From positions 1 to 46,509 of the forward strand of contig NZ_JAEVLT010000036.1 in assembly GCF_024494385.1 (NCBI RefSeq): a DNA stretch of 46,509 bases. Direction: 5' to 3'. The notes beneath the pieces were generated by a model. The model searched no databases and was not told the DNA's origin. It worked only from the letters and a program-made list of their open reading frames with translations. Positions within the stretch are counted from its first letter, which is position 1; each line of letters starts with the position of its first letter. Source of the DNA: Bacillus sp. EB600. Its GTDB lineage: Bacteria; Bacillota; Bacilli; Bacillales; Cytobacillaceae. The position numbers and the translations under genes were made by a program. This document shows positions 16,946 through 26,017 of the stretch, one piece after another.

Positions 16946-16987
16946 AGGGGAACTAGATGGCAGAATTTCTAGTTCCCTTTCTTTTTC
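16946..16987 (+). terminator. Terminator with no intact gene before it
   Basis: GGGAACTAGA pairs with TCTAGTTCCC, followed by TTTCTTTTT. Between the ftsZ terminator and this one there are only about 135 bases with no gene, so it may mark a deleted gene or end a small RNA. Confidence 0.75.
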
Positions 16988-17126
16988 TACTTATTTCACC
17001 CTTGTTTTGTTCTTGGCAACCATGCGCTCAGTCCTGAAGCTTGAATAGACATTCAAACTAGTATTCTACACTTTTCTTAACTGCAACAGATCACTTACCT
17101 AGTGTGAACCAGTGATTTAAAAGAGA

Positions 17127-17155
17127 TTGACTTTACCCATCAAACAAGATATGAT
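17127..17155 (+). promoter_or_regulatory. SigA-type promoter of the zinc-binding lipoprotein gene
   Basis: TTGACT (17127-17132) and TATGAT (17150-17155) with a 17-base spacer. The predicted start falls at about 17162, inside the Zur box. Confidence 0.75.
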
Positions 17156-17160
17156 ACCAT

Positions 17161-17175
17161 TCGTAATAATTACGA
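17161..17175 (+). promoter_or_regulatory. Zur box
   Basis: TCGTAATAATTACGA is a perfect 7-1-7 inverted repeat identical to the Bacillus Zur consensus TCGTAATNATTACGA. The flanking bases distinguish it from Fur (TGATAAT) and PerR (TTATAAT) boxes. It covers the predicted transcription start, so Zn-Zur would repress. Confidence 0.9.
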
Positions 17176-17257
17176 TTTGAACCGTACTTTCTACAAAAAT
17201 ATTTATTTTGTTTAAAAACAATTAATCTTAAAGCAATAAGTTGAAGGGAAGAGACTA

Positions 17258-18199
17258 GTGAGAAAATTATTGTGGACATTCATTATATTTCTATTAATCC
17301 TAACGGGTTGTACTAACGGAAATCAAACCCAAGGGAAGAATGATGGGAACGGCCCCAAAAAGCTAGAAATTATTACCACCTTTTATCCAATGTATTATTT
17401 TACGAAACAAGTGGCAGGAACAATAGCAAACGTCACCCTGTTAATCCCAAATGGAGTAGAACCTCACGATTGGGAACCAACAGCAAAGGATATGGCAAAA
17501 ATGCAGGATGCTGATGTATTTATCTATAATAGCCGTTACTTTGAAACATGGACGGGGAAAGTACTTAAAAGTCTCGATACATCCCATCTAAAAGTGGTTG
17601 AGGCTTCAAGTAAGATCAAGCTTATGGATGCTAATGGTCTGGAAGGACAAAAGAGCAGTCAATCAACTAAGGACCCTCATGTATGGCTTTCACCTGTTTT
17701 GGCAAAACAAGAGGTTGATGAAATCGCAGGTGCTCTAAAACAAAAAGATCCTAAAAACAGTGACCAATATGAAAAAAACGCAGTGGCATTTAAAGCAAAG
17801 CTTACTGATTTAGATCAATTATATAAAGAAACAATTGATAAAGCTCCAAAAAAGGAATTTGTTACCCAACACGCTGCCTTTAGCTATTTAGCCAAACAAT
17901 ATGGATTAACACAAATCCCGATCGCAGGTCTATCCCCTGACGTTGAACCTACTCTGGGCAAACTAGCAGAATTAGCGAAAATAACGAAAGAAAAACATAT
18001 TAAAATTATCTATTTTGAAGGACTTACCTCTTCAAAGGTTGCCACCACATTGGCGAATGAAATTGGTGCGAAAACTGAAGTTTTAAATCCACTTGAAGGC
18101 CTAACAGCCGAGGATCAGAAACAAGGCTTAGACTATCTGGGTGTTATGAAAAGTAATTTAAACGCCCTAAAAAAAGCTTTATTTCAAACGAATAACTAA
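17258..18199 (+). CDS. znuA: Zinc ABC-transporter substrate-binding lipoprotein (ZnuA/AdcA type)
   Basis: 313 residues. Signal peptide with lipobox LTGC (Cys18), so it is anchored outside the membrane. Cluster A-I fold with metal ligands His70 (VEPHDWEP), His141 (DPHVW), His205 (TQHAAFSYLA) and probably Glu254 (YFEGLTSSK). The acidic or His-rich loop typical of many ZnuA proteins is absent: residues 124-138 hold no His. GTG start behind GAAGGGAAGA. The Zur box makes zinc the likely metal rather than manganese. No permease or ATPase gene follows, so it must share a transporter encoded elsewhere. Confidence 0.9.
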   Translation: MRKLLWTFIIFLLILTGCTNGNQTQGKNDGNGPKKLEIITTFYPMYYFTKQVAGTIANVTLLIPNGVEPHDWEPTAKDMAKMQDADVFIYNSRYFETWTGKVLKSLDTSHLKVVEASSKIKLMDANGLEGQKSSQSTKDPHVWLSPVLAKQEVDEIAGALKQKDPKNSDQYEKNAVAFKAKLTDLDQLYKETIDKAPKKEFVTQHAAFSYLAKQYGLTQIPIAGLSPDVEPTLGKLAELAKITKEKHIKIIYFEGLTSSKVATTLANEIGAKTEVLNPLEGLTAEDQKQGLDYLGVMKSNLNALKKALFQTNN

Positions 18200-18290
18200 T
18201 CTAGCAATTAATATCTGCTAAAAAGAGATAAAGGTTACTTCTATCTATTTTCTAGTTTGCATAACTATTAATAGAAGGAGGCAGCCTTAT

Positions 18291-19439
18291 ATGAAAAAAA
18301 ATAAGCAGATCAACATTTTTGTCCGGATCAATAGTGCATTTTTGTCGATTTTAATTGTTTTTTTATTGATCGCAGGAATGACAACTTTTTTCTCGATGAC
18401 GATGTCTTCTAATTCTGTAGGGACAGTTCTTGAAAAGACGGATTTGAATAAACTATATTTGTATTTTTATGGATTTGAAAACAACTACTTTACGCAAAAA
18501 AATCCAGAAGTCAATGATATCCCGTTAACAAAAATAGGTTTTCAATTAGCAACCAATCTTAAAGTAAACGACGTTCGAACCTTTTTTGCGAGAGAACTGC
18601 CGGGATTTTCTGATTTCAATACAAAAATTCAGGTGGCCGGGGAAGGTACCAATATCACTACTTTACCGATGGAATCCTCACCGCCTATGGATGTTCTCTT
18701 AAAAGAAAGAGAAATTGCCCAAGATGCACTAAAAGGTAAATCAACAGAACGATCATCACAGCCGCCAGCACAAACAACGAATGGAAAAAAAGTGGTGTAC
18801 ATCTATCATACACACAGCTGGGAGTCATATTTGCCGCTTCTTAAACAGGTTCAATCACCGGATGATGCCACAAGTTCTAATAATTCGGTCAATGTTGTTG
18901 GTGTAGGGGACCATCTTGCTGATGATCTAGAAGCAAAAGGGATTGGCATCGAACATAGCACAGTAAATGCTGCCCAAATGCTACAGAATAAAGGTTGGAA
19001 TGCAAATAGTGCCTATCAATTCTCGCGGGGGCTTGTCAAAGAAGCGATGGCAAGTGACACAGACTTAAAATTTATGATTGATATCCATCGTGATTCGTTG
19101 AGAAAGGACAAAACAACGATAAAGATAAACAATAAGAACTATGCCCGTTTAGTCTTCATAGTTGGTGAAGCAAATCCAAATTTTAAACAAAATCTTGAAC
19201 TGGCTAAACAACTGCACGCTGCCATTGAGAAGAAATATCCCGGCTTGAGTCGCGGCGTATTTTCTAAAGATAAGAGTATGGGGAATGGAGTCTATAATCA
19301 GGATCTTTCTCCAAGAGCACTATTAATGGAAGTAGGCGGGGTCGATAACAACATGGAAGAACTTCAAAATGCAATGGATGCATTTGCAAACGTGTTTAGC
19401 GAATATTATTGGCAATTAAAGGGTGCAGGGCAGTTTTAA
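18291..19439 (+). CDS. spoIIP: SpoIIP-family peptidoglycan hydrolase
   Basis: 382 residues. One membrane segment at 13-33 places the catalytic part outside the membrane. The SpoIIP amidase/endopeptidase domain has HTHSWESY (His173, His175), IDIHRDS (His266) and LLMEVGG (Glu347). In B. subtilis SpoIIP works with SpoIID and SpoIIM to dissolve septal peptidoglycan and drive engulfment. The usual gene follows gpr; this one does not, so it is likely a second copy. AGAAGGAGG precedes the ATG. I could not settle a SigE promoter. Confidence 0.88.
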   Translation: MKKNKQINIFVRINSAFLSILIVFLLIAGMTTFFSMTMSSNSVGTVLEKTDLNKLYLYFYGFENNYFTQKNPEVNDIPLTKIGFQLATNLKVNDVRTFFARELPGFSDFNTKIQVAGEGTNITTLPMESSPPMDVLLKEREIAQDALKGKSTERSSQPPAQTTNGKKVVYIYHTHSWESYLPLLKQVQSPDDATSSNNSVNVVGVGDHLADDLEAKGIGIEHSTVNAAQMLQNKGWNANSAYQFSRGLVKEAMASDTDLKFMIDIHRDSLRKDKTTIKINNKNYARLVFIVGEANPNFKQNLELAKQLHAAIEKKYPGLSRGVFSKDKSMGNGVYNQDLSPRALLMEVGGVDNNMEELQNAMDAFANVFSEYYWQLKGAGQF

Positions 19440-19470
19440 TTATATGAGAAAAAATTAGAGGTGAATAAGA

Positions 19471-20286
19471 ATGGGAAACGGTTTAGAAGGAAAACGAATA
19501 GCGATTGGCGGTTCACGAAAAATTGAAGAAATTAGCACATTAATTGAAAAACAAGGTGGGATTCCCATTGTGCGTTCGCTCCAAGGAATGGTCTTTTTGG
19601 CGGAAAAAGAGGTTGAACCCGATTTATTGAAGTTTGTCAATGATGGTGCCGATTGGGTCGTGTTTACCACAGGTATTGGATTAGAAACTCTTGTCAATCT
19701 AGCAGAAAAACTAGCAGTTAAAGATGCTTTTCTTAACAACATACGTCATGCTCAAATCGCTTCAAGAGGCTATAAAACTTTAGCTGCATTGAAAAAATGG
19801 GATTTAAAACCAATTGCAGTAGATGAAGACGGGACGACAAAAGGGCTAACTCGTGGGTTAGAAAACGTTGACTTTTCAGGGAAAAGGGTTATGATTCAGC
19901 TTCATGGCGAAACAGCACCTGCCTTAACAAAGTTTTTTGAAGACCGTGGGGCTGAGGTTTTGAAAATCCTTCCGTACCAGCATATTGCTCCAGAATCTGA
20001 AACGGTTACTAATTTATGCGATGAAATGGCAAACAATGAAATCGATGCAGTCTGTTTTACTACAGCAGTTCAGGTCCGCTCTTTATTTAACTTTGCGAGG
20101 GAAAAGGGCAAGCTAACTGACATCTTAAACTGTTTTCACGAGAAAGCTATCGCTGTGGCTGTTGGAAAAGTGACAGCGGAAGCCTTAAAAGAAGAAGGTG
20201 TTGAGCGATTGGTCACACCTGAAAATGAGCGAATGGGTGCAATGATTATCGAGCTATCCCATTTCTATGAGAATCAGACTGATTAA
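19471..20286 (+). CDS. HEM4-domain protein (uroporphyrinogen-III synthase-like)
   Basis: 271 residues with the two-lobed HEM4 fold: LEGKRIAIGGSRKIEEISTL at the N-terminus, a linker to VMIQLHGE and PYQHIAPE in the second lobe, and DAVCFTTAVQVRSLF near the C-terminus. Uroporphyrinogen-III synthase cyclises hydroxymethylbilane in tetrapyrrole synthesis. The gene is not in a hem operon; it starts 31 bases after the SpoIIP-like gene. It could be a second synthase or a regulator-type HEM4 protein. Confidence 0.82.
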   Translation: MGNGLEGKRIAIGGSRKIEEISTLIEKQGGIPIVRSLQGMVFLAEKEVEPDLLKFVNDGADWVVFTTGIGLETLVNLAEKLAVKDAFLNNIRHAQIASRGYKTLAALKKWDLKPIAVDEDGTTKGLTRGLENVDFSGKRVMIQLHGETAPALTKFFEDRGAEVLKILPYQHIAPESETVTNLCDEMANNEIDAVCFTTAVQVRSLFNFAREKGKLTDILNCFHEKAIAVAVGKVTAEALKEEGVERLVTPENERMGAMIIELSHFYENQTD

Positions 20287-20303
20287 TGAATCATTCCCCA
20301 AAA

Positions 20304-20346
20304 AAAAGCAAAGCATCTCAATTGATTGAGGTGCTTTGCTTTTTTT
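20304..20346 (+). terminator. Terminator after the HEM4 gene
   Basis: AGCAAAGCATCTCAA pairs with TTGAGGTGCTTTGCT (one mismatch-type pair), followed by T's. Confidence 0.92.
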
Positions 20347-20558
20347 AGCTTTGAGAACTCTTTGTTTATATTCATATATTGTAAGAGCCAAGTGTATGTT
20401 GAGCAGCTGTTTGCTATTAGAACCAAGGGATAAACTTACAGGCTGGTAGTTCAATCCAGCTTTTTCCGTTTCTGAGACACTTAGTTAATTTTCAAACGAT
20501 CCAATTAACATATAGATAACAAATTTTTAATATTTATAGTTATAAGAAAATCATAAAA

Positions 20559-20572
20559 TGTAAGTGGTTTCA
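20559..20572 (+). promoter_or_regulatory. Near-consensus cre site before the acyl-CoA degradation operon
   Basis: TGTAAGTGGTTTCA matches TGWNANCGNTNWCA at all but one fixed position (T for C in the central CG). About 85 bases before the first gene. Rest of the 310-base gap shows no gene. Confidence 0.3.
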
Positions 20573-20656
20573 TTTTGATCCTGGAAATGGATCTTATTAT
20601 ATCGCTTCATTAATTGATGCTCCATTTATTTTTTTAAATGAAAGGTTGTGTGTTTT

Positions 20657-21796
20657 ATGAATTTTGATTTAACAGAAGAACAATCCATGATCCGTAAGTT
20701 GATTCGTGATTTTGCCGAAGGAGAGGTGGCTCCGGGGGCTGATGATAGAGACCGAAAGGGAGAATTTCCAAGGGAGGTTTTCACTAAATTAGCCCAGTTA
20801 GGCATCATGGGGCTACCATTTCCTGAACAATATGGTGGTGGAGGAGCAGATACTGTCAGCTTTGCCACCGCTGTAGAGGAATTAAGCAGGGTTTGTGGAT
20901 CTACTGGTATAACTTATTCTGCTCATATCTCCTTAGGTGGTGCTCCAATCAATTTGTTTGGGACACATGAACAAAAGGTATTGTATTTAACCCCTATTTG
21001 TACAGGGGAATATTTAGGGGCGTTTGGACTAACTGAACCAAATGCTGGATCTGATGCAGGAGGTACACAAACAACCGCTACCCTTAATGGTGATAAGTGG
21101 ACAATTTCCGGTTCTAAATGTTTTATCACGAATGCCAGCTATGCGAAAAACCTCGCGATTACAGCCGTCACCGATCGTTCAAAAGGTACGAACGGAATAA
21201 GTTCGTTTATTGTATCGACAGAAGCCCCCGGGTTTAGCGTTATAAGTAATTATGAAAAAATGGGCCTTCATGCTTCCAATACAACGGAATTAATTCTTGA
21301 AAATGTAAGTGTACCAAAAGAAAATCTTCTTGGAGTAGAAGGAAATGGTTTTAAACAGTTTTTAGCCACTCTTGATGGCGGAAGAATCGGGATTGGCGCT
21401 ATGGCTGTTGGAATTGCCCAAGGTGCTTACGAAAAAGCACTTCAATACGCGAAGGAAAGAAAACAGTTTGGCCAGAGCCTTTCAAAGTTTCAAGCGATCC
21501 AATTTAAACTTGCTGATATGGCTATGTACATTGAATTGGCACGAAATATGGTTTATAAAGCGGCATGGTTAAAGGATCAGGGACGTAAATTTAAAAAAGA
21601 GGCAGCAATGGCAAAATTATTTGCCTCCGAAATCTGTACACGAGTTTGTGACCAGGCAATTCAAATTCATGGTGGTTATGGGTATATGAGGGAATACCAG
21701 GTAGAACGTTTCTACCGTGACGCGAAGCTTCTTGAAATAGGGGAAGGTACATCAGAAGTCCAGCGAATGGTGATTTCCCGCGAAATTGGTTGTTAA
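20657..21796 (+). CDS. yngJ: Acyl-CoA dehydrogenase (isovaleryl-CoA dehydrogenase-like)
   Basis: 379 residues, full length. FAD flavoenzyme making the alpha-beta double bond in an acyl-CoA. The signatures GAFGLTEPNAGSDA and QIHGGYGYMREY are present, and the catalytic-base region reads EIGEGTSEVQR (Glu363). As first gene of a cluster with a biotin-dependent carboxylase and a hydratase, it matches B. subtilis YngJ and the isovaleryl-CoA dehydrogenase step of leucine breakdown. ATG at 20657 is preferred: AAAGGTTG lies 8-9 bases before it. Substrate is inferred from context. Confidence 0.85.
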   Translation: MNFDLTEEQSMIRKLIRDFAEGEVAPGADDRDRKGEFPREVFTKLAQLGIMGLPFPEQYGGGGADTVSFATAVEELSRVCGSTGITYSAHISLGGAPINLFGTHEQKVLYLTPICTGEYLGAFGLTEPNAGSDAGGTQTTATLNGDKWTISGSKCFITNASYAKNLAITAVTDRSKGTNGISSFIVSTEAPGFSVISNYEKMGLHASNTTELILENVSVPKENLLGVEGNGFKQFLATLDGGRIGIGAMAVGIAQGAYEKALQYAKERKQFGQSLSKFQAIQFKLADMAMYIELARNMVYKAAWLKDQGRKFKKEAAMAKLFASEICTRVCDQAIQIHGGYGYMREYQVERFYRDAKLLEIGEGTSEVQRMVISREIGC

Positions 21797-21849
21797 AGGT
21801 AACCAACATCCAATTAGTTCAATAGCTGACCAATAAAGGGGGAAATGGA

Positions 21850-23187
21850 ATGTTCAAGAAGGTATTGATCGCGAACAGGGGAGAAATTGCCTCCCGAATA
21901 CTCCGGACTTGTAAATCACTAGGCATACGTACTGTCGCTGTTTATTCAGAGGCGGATAAAGAAGCCCTCCATGTCAAAGAAGCCGATGAAAGCTATTTAC
22001 TTGGCGGTTCAAAAGTAGTGGAGAGCTACTTGAATATCGAAAAAATCATCGAAATCGCGAACGTTTCAAAAGCAGAAGCAATACACCCTGGTTATGGTCT
22101 TCTCTCGGAAAATGCTGAATTTGCAAAGCGCTGTGAACTGGAAGGGATTACTTTCATTGGTCCGTCCCCAGAGGTTATTTCTAAAATGGGAAACAAAATT
22201 AAAGCTCGAAAATTGATGGATGCGTCAGGTGTTCCGGTCGTCCCCGGGATCCTTCATCCCTTAGCAGATGTTGAGGAGGCTGCAGCAGTGGCAGAAAATA
22301 TCGGTTATCCTGTGATGCTTAAAGCTTCCGCTGGAGGCGGGGGGATTGGCATGCAGATTGTCCATAACGAAGAAGAAATTCGCAAAGCCTTTGAAGGAAA
22401 CCAAAAGAGGGCCGAAAGCTTTTTCGGTAACGGTGAAATGTTTATTGAAAAATATGTAGAAAATCCACGGCATATTGAAATTCAAATTTTAGCAGATTCA
22501 CAGGGAAATACCGTTTATTTATGGGAGCGGGAATGCTCCATCCAACGGCGCCATCAAAAAGTCGTCGAAGAGGCACCTTCACCATTTTTAGATGATGCGA
22601 CTCGTTTAAAAATGGGAGAAACTGCTGTAAAGGCAGCTAAATCCATCGGGTACTATAATGCAGGAACCGTTGAATTTTTAGTTGATAAGGAAAAGAATTT
22701 CTATTTTTTAGAAGTGAATACCCGCCTGCAGGTTGAACATCCTGTTACGGAAGAAATTACCGGATTGGATTTAGTTCGAGAGCAATTACGAATTGCTGCA
22801 GGTGAACCCTTAGCTTTTACTCAATCAGGCATCAAGAAAGAGGGGCATGCGATTGAAGTCAGAATCTACGCAGAAGACCCAAAAACATTCTTTCCTTCGC
22901 CGGGTAAGATTACGAAATTAGTATTACCAGAAGGGCAGGGAATTCGCCACGAATTAGGGGTTAGTGACCAATCAGTTGTTACACCTTTTTACGATCCGAT
23001 GATTGCCAAGCTTGTGGTAAAAGGGAAGAACCGAATTGAGGCAATCGACCTTCTTCAAAATGCATTACGCCAATATGAAGTCGAAGGAATCAAAACAAAT
23101 ATCCCAATGCTGCGAAAAGTCGTGGAACATCCTGCCTATTTAGCAGGTGATACAACAACAAATTTTGTAGAAAAGTATCTTCAGTAA
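21850..23187 (+). CDS. yngH: Biotin carboxylase subunit of an acyl-CoA carboxylase
   Basis: 445 residues. ATP-grasp enzyme that carboxylates biotin on the carrier protein. Visible are KVLIANRGEIASRI at the N-terminus, the Gly-rich loop KASAGGGGIGM, HIEIQILAD, ECSIQRRHQKVVEEAPSP and the active-site EVNTRLQVEHPVTEE. It lacks a fused carrier domain, which is encoded next at 23228. Starts 53 bases after the dehydrogenase. Confidence 0.92.
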   Translation: MFKKVLIANRGEIASRILRTCKSLGIRTVAVYSEADKEALHVKEADESYLLGGSKVVESYLNIEKIIEIANVSKAEAIHPGYGLLSENAEFAKRCELEGITFIGPSPEVISKMGNKIKARKLMDASGVPVVPGILHPLADVEEAAAVAENIGYPVMLKASAGGGGIGMQIVHNEEEIRKAFEGNQKRAESFFGNGEMFIEKYVENPRHIEIQILADSQGNTVYLWERECSIQRRHQKVVEEAPSPFLDDATRLKMGETAVKAAKSIGYYNAGTVEFLVDKEKNFYFLEVNTRLQVEHPVTEEITGLDLVREQLRIAAGEPLAFTQSGIKKEGHAIEVRIYAEDPKTFFPSPGKITKLVLPEGQGIRHELGVSDQSVVTPFYDPMIAKLVVKGKNRIEAIDLLQNALRQYEVEGIKTNIPMLRKVVEHPAYLAGDTTTNFVEKYLQ

Positions 23188-23227
23188 AAAACACAAAAAT
23201 TTCAAAGTAAACGAGGAGGGAATATCG

Positions 23228-23440
23228 ATGACGAATGTAGTAGCGGTAATGGCAGGAAATGTATGGAAGGTACTCGTAAAGCCAGGCGATCAGGTGGAAG
23301 AAGGGCAAGAGGTAGTCATTCTCGAATCAATGAAAATGGAGATTCCAATCGCCGTAGATTTTGGCGGGATGGTCAAGGAAGTTAAAATCAATGAAGGTGA
23401 CTTTGTGAATGAAGAGGACGTATTAATTGTCTTAGAATAG
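23228..23440 (+). CDS. yngHB: Biotin carboxyl carrier protein, short form
   Basis: 70 residues consisting only of a biotinyl domain. The biotin attachment motif reads ESMKMEIP with Lys37; canonical carriers have AMKM. It shuttles carboxybiotin between the flanking carboxylase and the transferase at 24349. Preceded by GAGGAGGG. Confidence 0.9.
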   Translation: MTNVVAVMAGNVWKVLVKPGDQVEEGQEVVILESMKMEIPIAVDFGGMVKEVKINEGDFVNEEDVLIVLE

Positions 23441-23534
23441 ATTACTAGAGTTGAAGGGAAGTTGAAAGCTTGAAGTCGCCTTAAATGACCATGAAAAATT
23501 GTCTGAAGCTAACCACTTGAGAAAGGAGAAAAAA

Positions 23535-24317
23535 ATGGAGAAAACGGTGCTGATGTCAACACTTGAGGAGGGAATTGCCCTTATAACCCTCAATCGTCCG
23601 CAAGCTGCCAATGCATTTTCATTACAGATGTTAAAAGAACTTCAAGGAGTAATTGATACCTGTAAGTTTGATCCCTCCGTGCGCTGCGTGGTTATTACAG
23701 GTGCTGGCGAAAAAGCCTTTTGTGCAGGGGCTGATTTAAAAGAACGGGTCGTAATGGATCTACAAACAGTTCGCAGGGCGGTTTCAATGATTCGCAACAA
23801 CATTAATCAAATCGAGGCCCTGCCACAGCCCGTCATCGCAGCCGTAAATGGGGTAGCATTTGGCGGTGGAACAGAATTAGCATTAGCCTGTGATATCCGA
23901 ATTGCTTCAGAAACAGCCAAGTTTGGACTAACTGAAACTTCACTTGGAATCATTCCTGGAGCTGGCGGTACACAGCGCCTGCCACGATTAATTGGCAAAG
24001 GCAGAGCAAAAGAGCTCATTTTTACGGCAAGAAGAATAGCTGCCCAGGAAGCGAAAGAGATCGGACTAGTTGAATTTATTCAACCATCTGAAACCGTATT
24101 AGAAAAAGCACTTGAAATTGCGCAACAGATTGGTAGAAATGGACCTATCGCAGTAAAACAAGCAAAGTTTGCAATTGAAAAAGGGCTTGATGTTGATTTA
24201 AATACAGGACTGGCGATTGAACAAAATGCCTATGAAATAACGATTCCTACAAAGGATCGTCTGGAAGGACTGCAAGCATTCAAAGAAAAACGAATTCCTG
24301 TTTATAAAGGGGAATAA
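23535..24317 (+). CDS. yngF: Enoyl-CoA hydratase (methylglutaconyl-CoA hydratase-like)
   Basis: 260 residues of the crotonase fold: oxyanion-hole segment CAGADLKE (63-70) and VAFGGGTELALACD, with likely catalytic Glu114 and Glu134 (FGLTETSLGIIPG). In the leucine pathway it would hydrate 3-methylglutaconyl-CoA to HMG-CoA. ATG at 23535 has AAAGGAG 6 bases upstream. About 95 non-coding bases separate it from the carrier gene, where B. subtilis has yngG. Confidence 0.88.
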   Translation: MEKTVLMSTLEEGIALITLNRPQAANAFSLQMLKELQGVIDTCKFDPSVRCVVITGAGEKAFCAGADLKERVVMDLQTVRRAVSMIRNNINQIEALPQPVIAAVNGVAFGGGTELALACDIRIASETAKFGLTETSLGIIPGAGGTQRLPRLIGKGRAKELIFTARRIAAQEAKEIGLVEFIQPSETVLEKALEIAQQIGRNGPIAVKQAKFAIEKGLDVDLNTGLAIEQNAYEITIPTKDRLEGLQAFKEKRIPVYKGE

Positions 24318-24348
24318 CTGCAAGCAGTTTGAAAAAGGAGGAAAAGAC

Positions 24349-25893
24349 ATGTCCACAGAAGTAAATTCGAAGGAACAAACATTAAAAGTGTTGTCCGAAC
24401 GTATTTATAAGGGAGGGGCACCAAAATATCATCAAAAAAATAGTGAACAAGGAAAGCTGTTTGTTCGAGACCGTTTAAAGCGTTTGTTTGACGCTGAGTT
24501 TGAATTTGAGGATGCATTATTTGCAAACTGTATAGCGGAAGAACTTCCAGCAGATGGTGTAGTGACAGTGATGGGGAAAATTAATGGCCAAGTGGTATGC
24601 GTCATGGCAAACGATTCAACAGTAAAAGCCGGGTCATGGGGAGCACGCACTGTCGAAAAAATTATTCGCATCCAGGAAACAGCAGAAAAATTAAGAGTAC
24701 CTTTCATTTATCTTGTCGATTCGGCTGGAGCCCGGATTACAGATCAAGTGGAAATGTTTCCGGGACGCCGCGGGGCAGGACGGATTTTTTACAATCAAGT
24801 AAAATTATCTGGAAAAATCCCTCAGATTTGTGTTTTATTTGGGCCTTCAGCTGCAGGAGGAGCCTACATACCCGCATTTTGCGATATAGTCATCATGGTT
24901 GATGGGAATGCTTCCATGTATCTTGGTTCACCGCGGATGGCGGAAGAGGTAATTGGCGAAAAAGTAACTTTAGAGGAAATGGGCGGTGCCCGCATGCACT
25001 GCTCAGTTTCTGGATGCGGTGATGTCCTAGCCAAAAATGAAGAAGAAGCGATTAGGCTGGCTCGAACCTACCTCGCATATTTTCCTGCAAACTACACGGA
25101 AAAACCGCCGCTTTTGGAAACGGCTGCACCTAAGAATTACGAGAAAACAATTGAAGATCTTATCCCGGATAATCAGAATACCCCATTTAATATGCATGAC
25201 TTGATTGATCGAATTGTTGACGAAGGATCTTTTTTTGAAATTAAAAAACTATTTGCAAAGGAATTAATTACAGGATTGTCGAGAATAAATGGAAAACCCG
25301 TTGGCATTATTGCCAATCAACCACGTTTTAAGGGCGGCGTGCTTTTCCATGATTCAGCCGATAAAGCCACGAAATTTATTAATCTTTGTGATGCCTTCCA
25401 TATTCCACTGCTGTTTCTTACTGATGTCCCTGGGTTTATGATAGGAACAAAGGTAGAGCGAGCCGGAATCATTCGCCATGGAGCAAAAATGATTTCCGCC
25501 ATGGCTGAAGCAACAGTTCCGAAAATATCGGTTATTGTCCGTAAGGCGTACGGCGCAGGTCTATATGCGATGGCCGGCCCTGCCTTTGAACCAGACTGCT
25601 GTCTAGCCTTGCCTTCGGCACAAATTGCAGTAATGGGACCAGAGGCCGCTGTAAACGCCGTTTATTCAAATAAGATTGCTCAATTACCGGAGGCTGAGCG
25701 GACTGCTTTTATTGCTGAAAAACGCGAGGAATACAAACAGGATATAGATATCTATCGGTTAGCGTCTGAAATGATTATAGATGGAGTGATCCCTGCCAAT
25801 TCGCTGCGCGACGAGTTAATAAAACGTTTCGAGGTGTATTCCTCAAAGTATGTCATTTTTTCAGAACGGAAGCATCCGGTTTATCCGGTGTAA
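24349..25893 (+). CDS. yngE: Acyl-CoA carboxylase, carboxyltransferase subunit
   Basis: 514 residues, both halves of the crotonase-like transferase. Acyl-CoA and biotin pocket motifs GPSAAGGAYIPAF and RKAYGAGLYAMAGPAF are present. Together with the carboxylase and carrier it forms a 3-methylcrotonyl- or propionyl-type CoA carboxylase. The linked dehydrogenase and hydratase favour 3-methylcrotonyl-CoA. AAAGGAGG precedes the ATG; 31 bases follow the hydratase gene. Confidence 0.9.
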   Translation: MSTEVNSKEQTLKVLSERIYKGGAPKYHQKNSEQGKLFVRDRLKRLFDAEFEFEDALFANCIAEELPADGVVTVMGKINGQVVCVMANDSTVKAGSWGARTVEKIIRIQETAEKLRVPFIYLVDSAGARITDQVEMFPGRRGAGRIFYNQVKLSGKIPQICVLFGPSAAGGAYIPAFCDIVIMVDGNASMYLGSPRMAEEVIGEKVTLEEMGGARMHCSVSGCGDVLAKNEEEAIRLARTYLAYFPANYTEKPPLLETAAPKNYEKTIEDLIPDNQNTPFNMHDLIDRIVDEGSFFEIKKLFAKELITGLSRINGKPVGIIANQPRFKGGVLFHDSADKATKFINLCDAFHIPLLFLTDVPGFMIGTKVERAGIIRHGAKMISAMAEATVPKISVIVRKAYGAGLYAMAGPAFEPDCCLALPSAQIAVMGPEAAVNAVYSNKIAQLPEAERTAFIAEKREEYKQDIDIYRLASEMIIDGVIPANSLRDELIKRFEVYSSKYVIFSERKHPVYPV

Positions 25894-25970
25894 GCGATAA
25901 TTTAAAAAAAGGTGGTTAATTCAGTGAAAAACGTTAAACTCTAAGGTTGCTTTGTAATGGTTGAAAAGGC

Positions 25971-26016
25971 GAAGCAGATTCAAAAGCTCGTTAAAAACAG
26001 CTTTTGAATCTGCTTC
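25971..26016. terminator. Long bidirectional terminator
   Basis: A perfect 18-bp inverted repeat (GAAGCAGATTCAAAAGCT and its complement) with a 10-base loop lies between the convergent carboxylase operon and hemerythrin-like gene. T's are short on both sides. Confidence 0.8.
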
Positions 26017-26017
26017 T

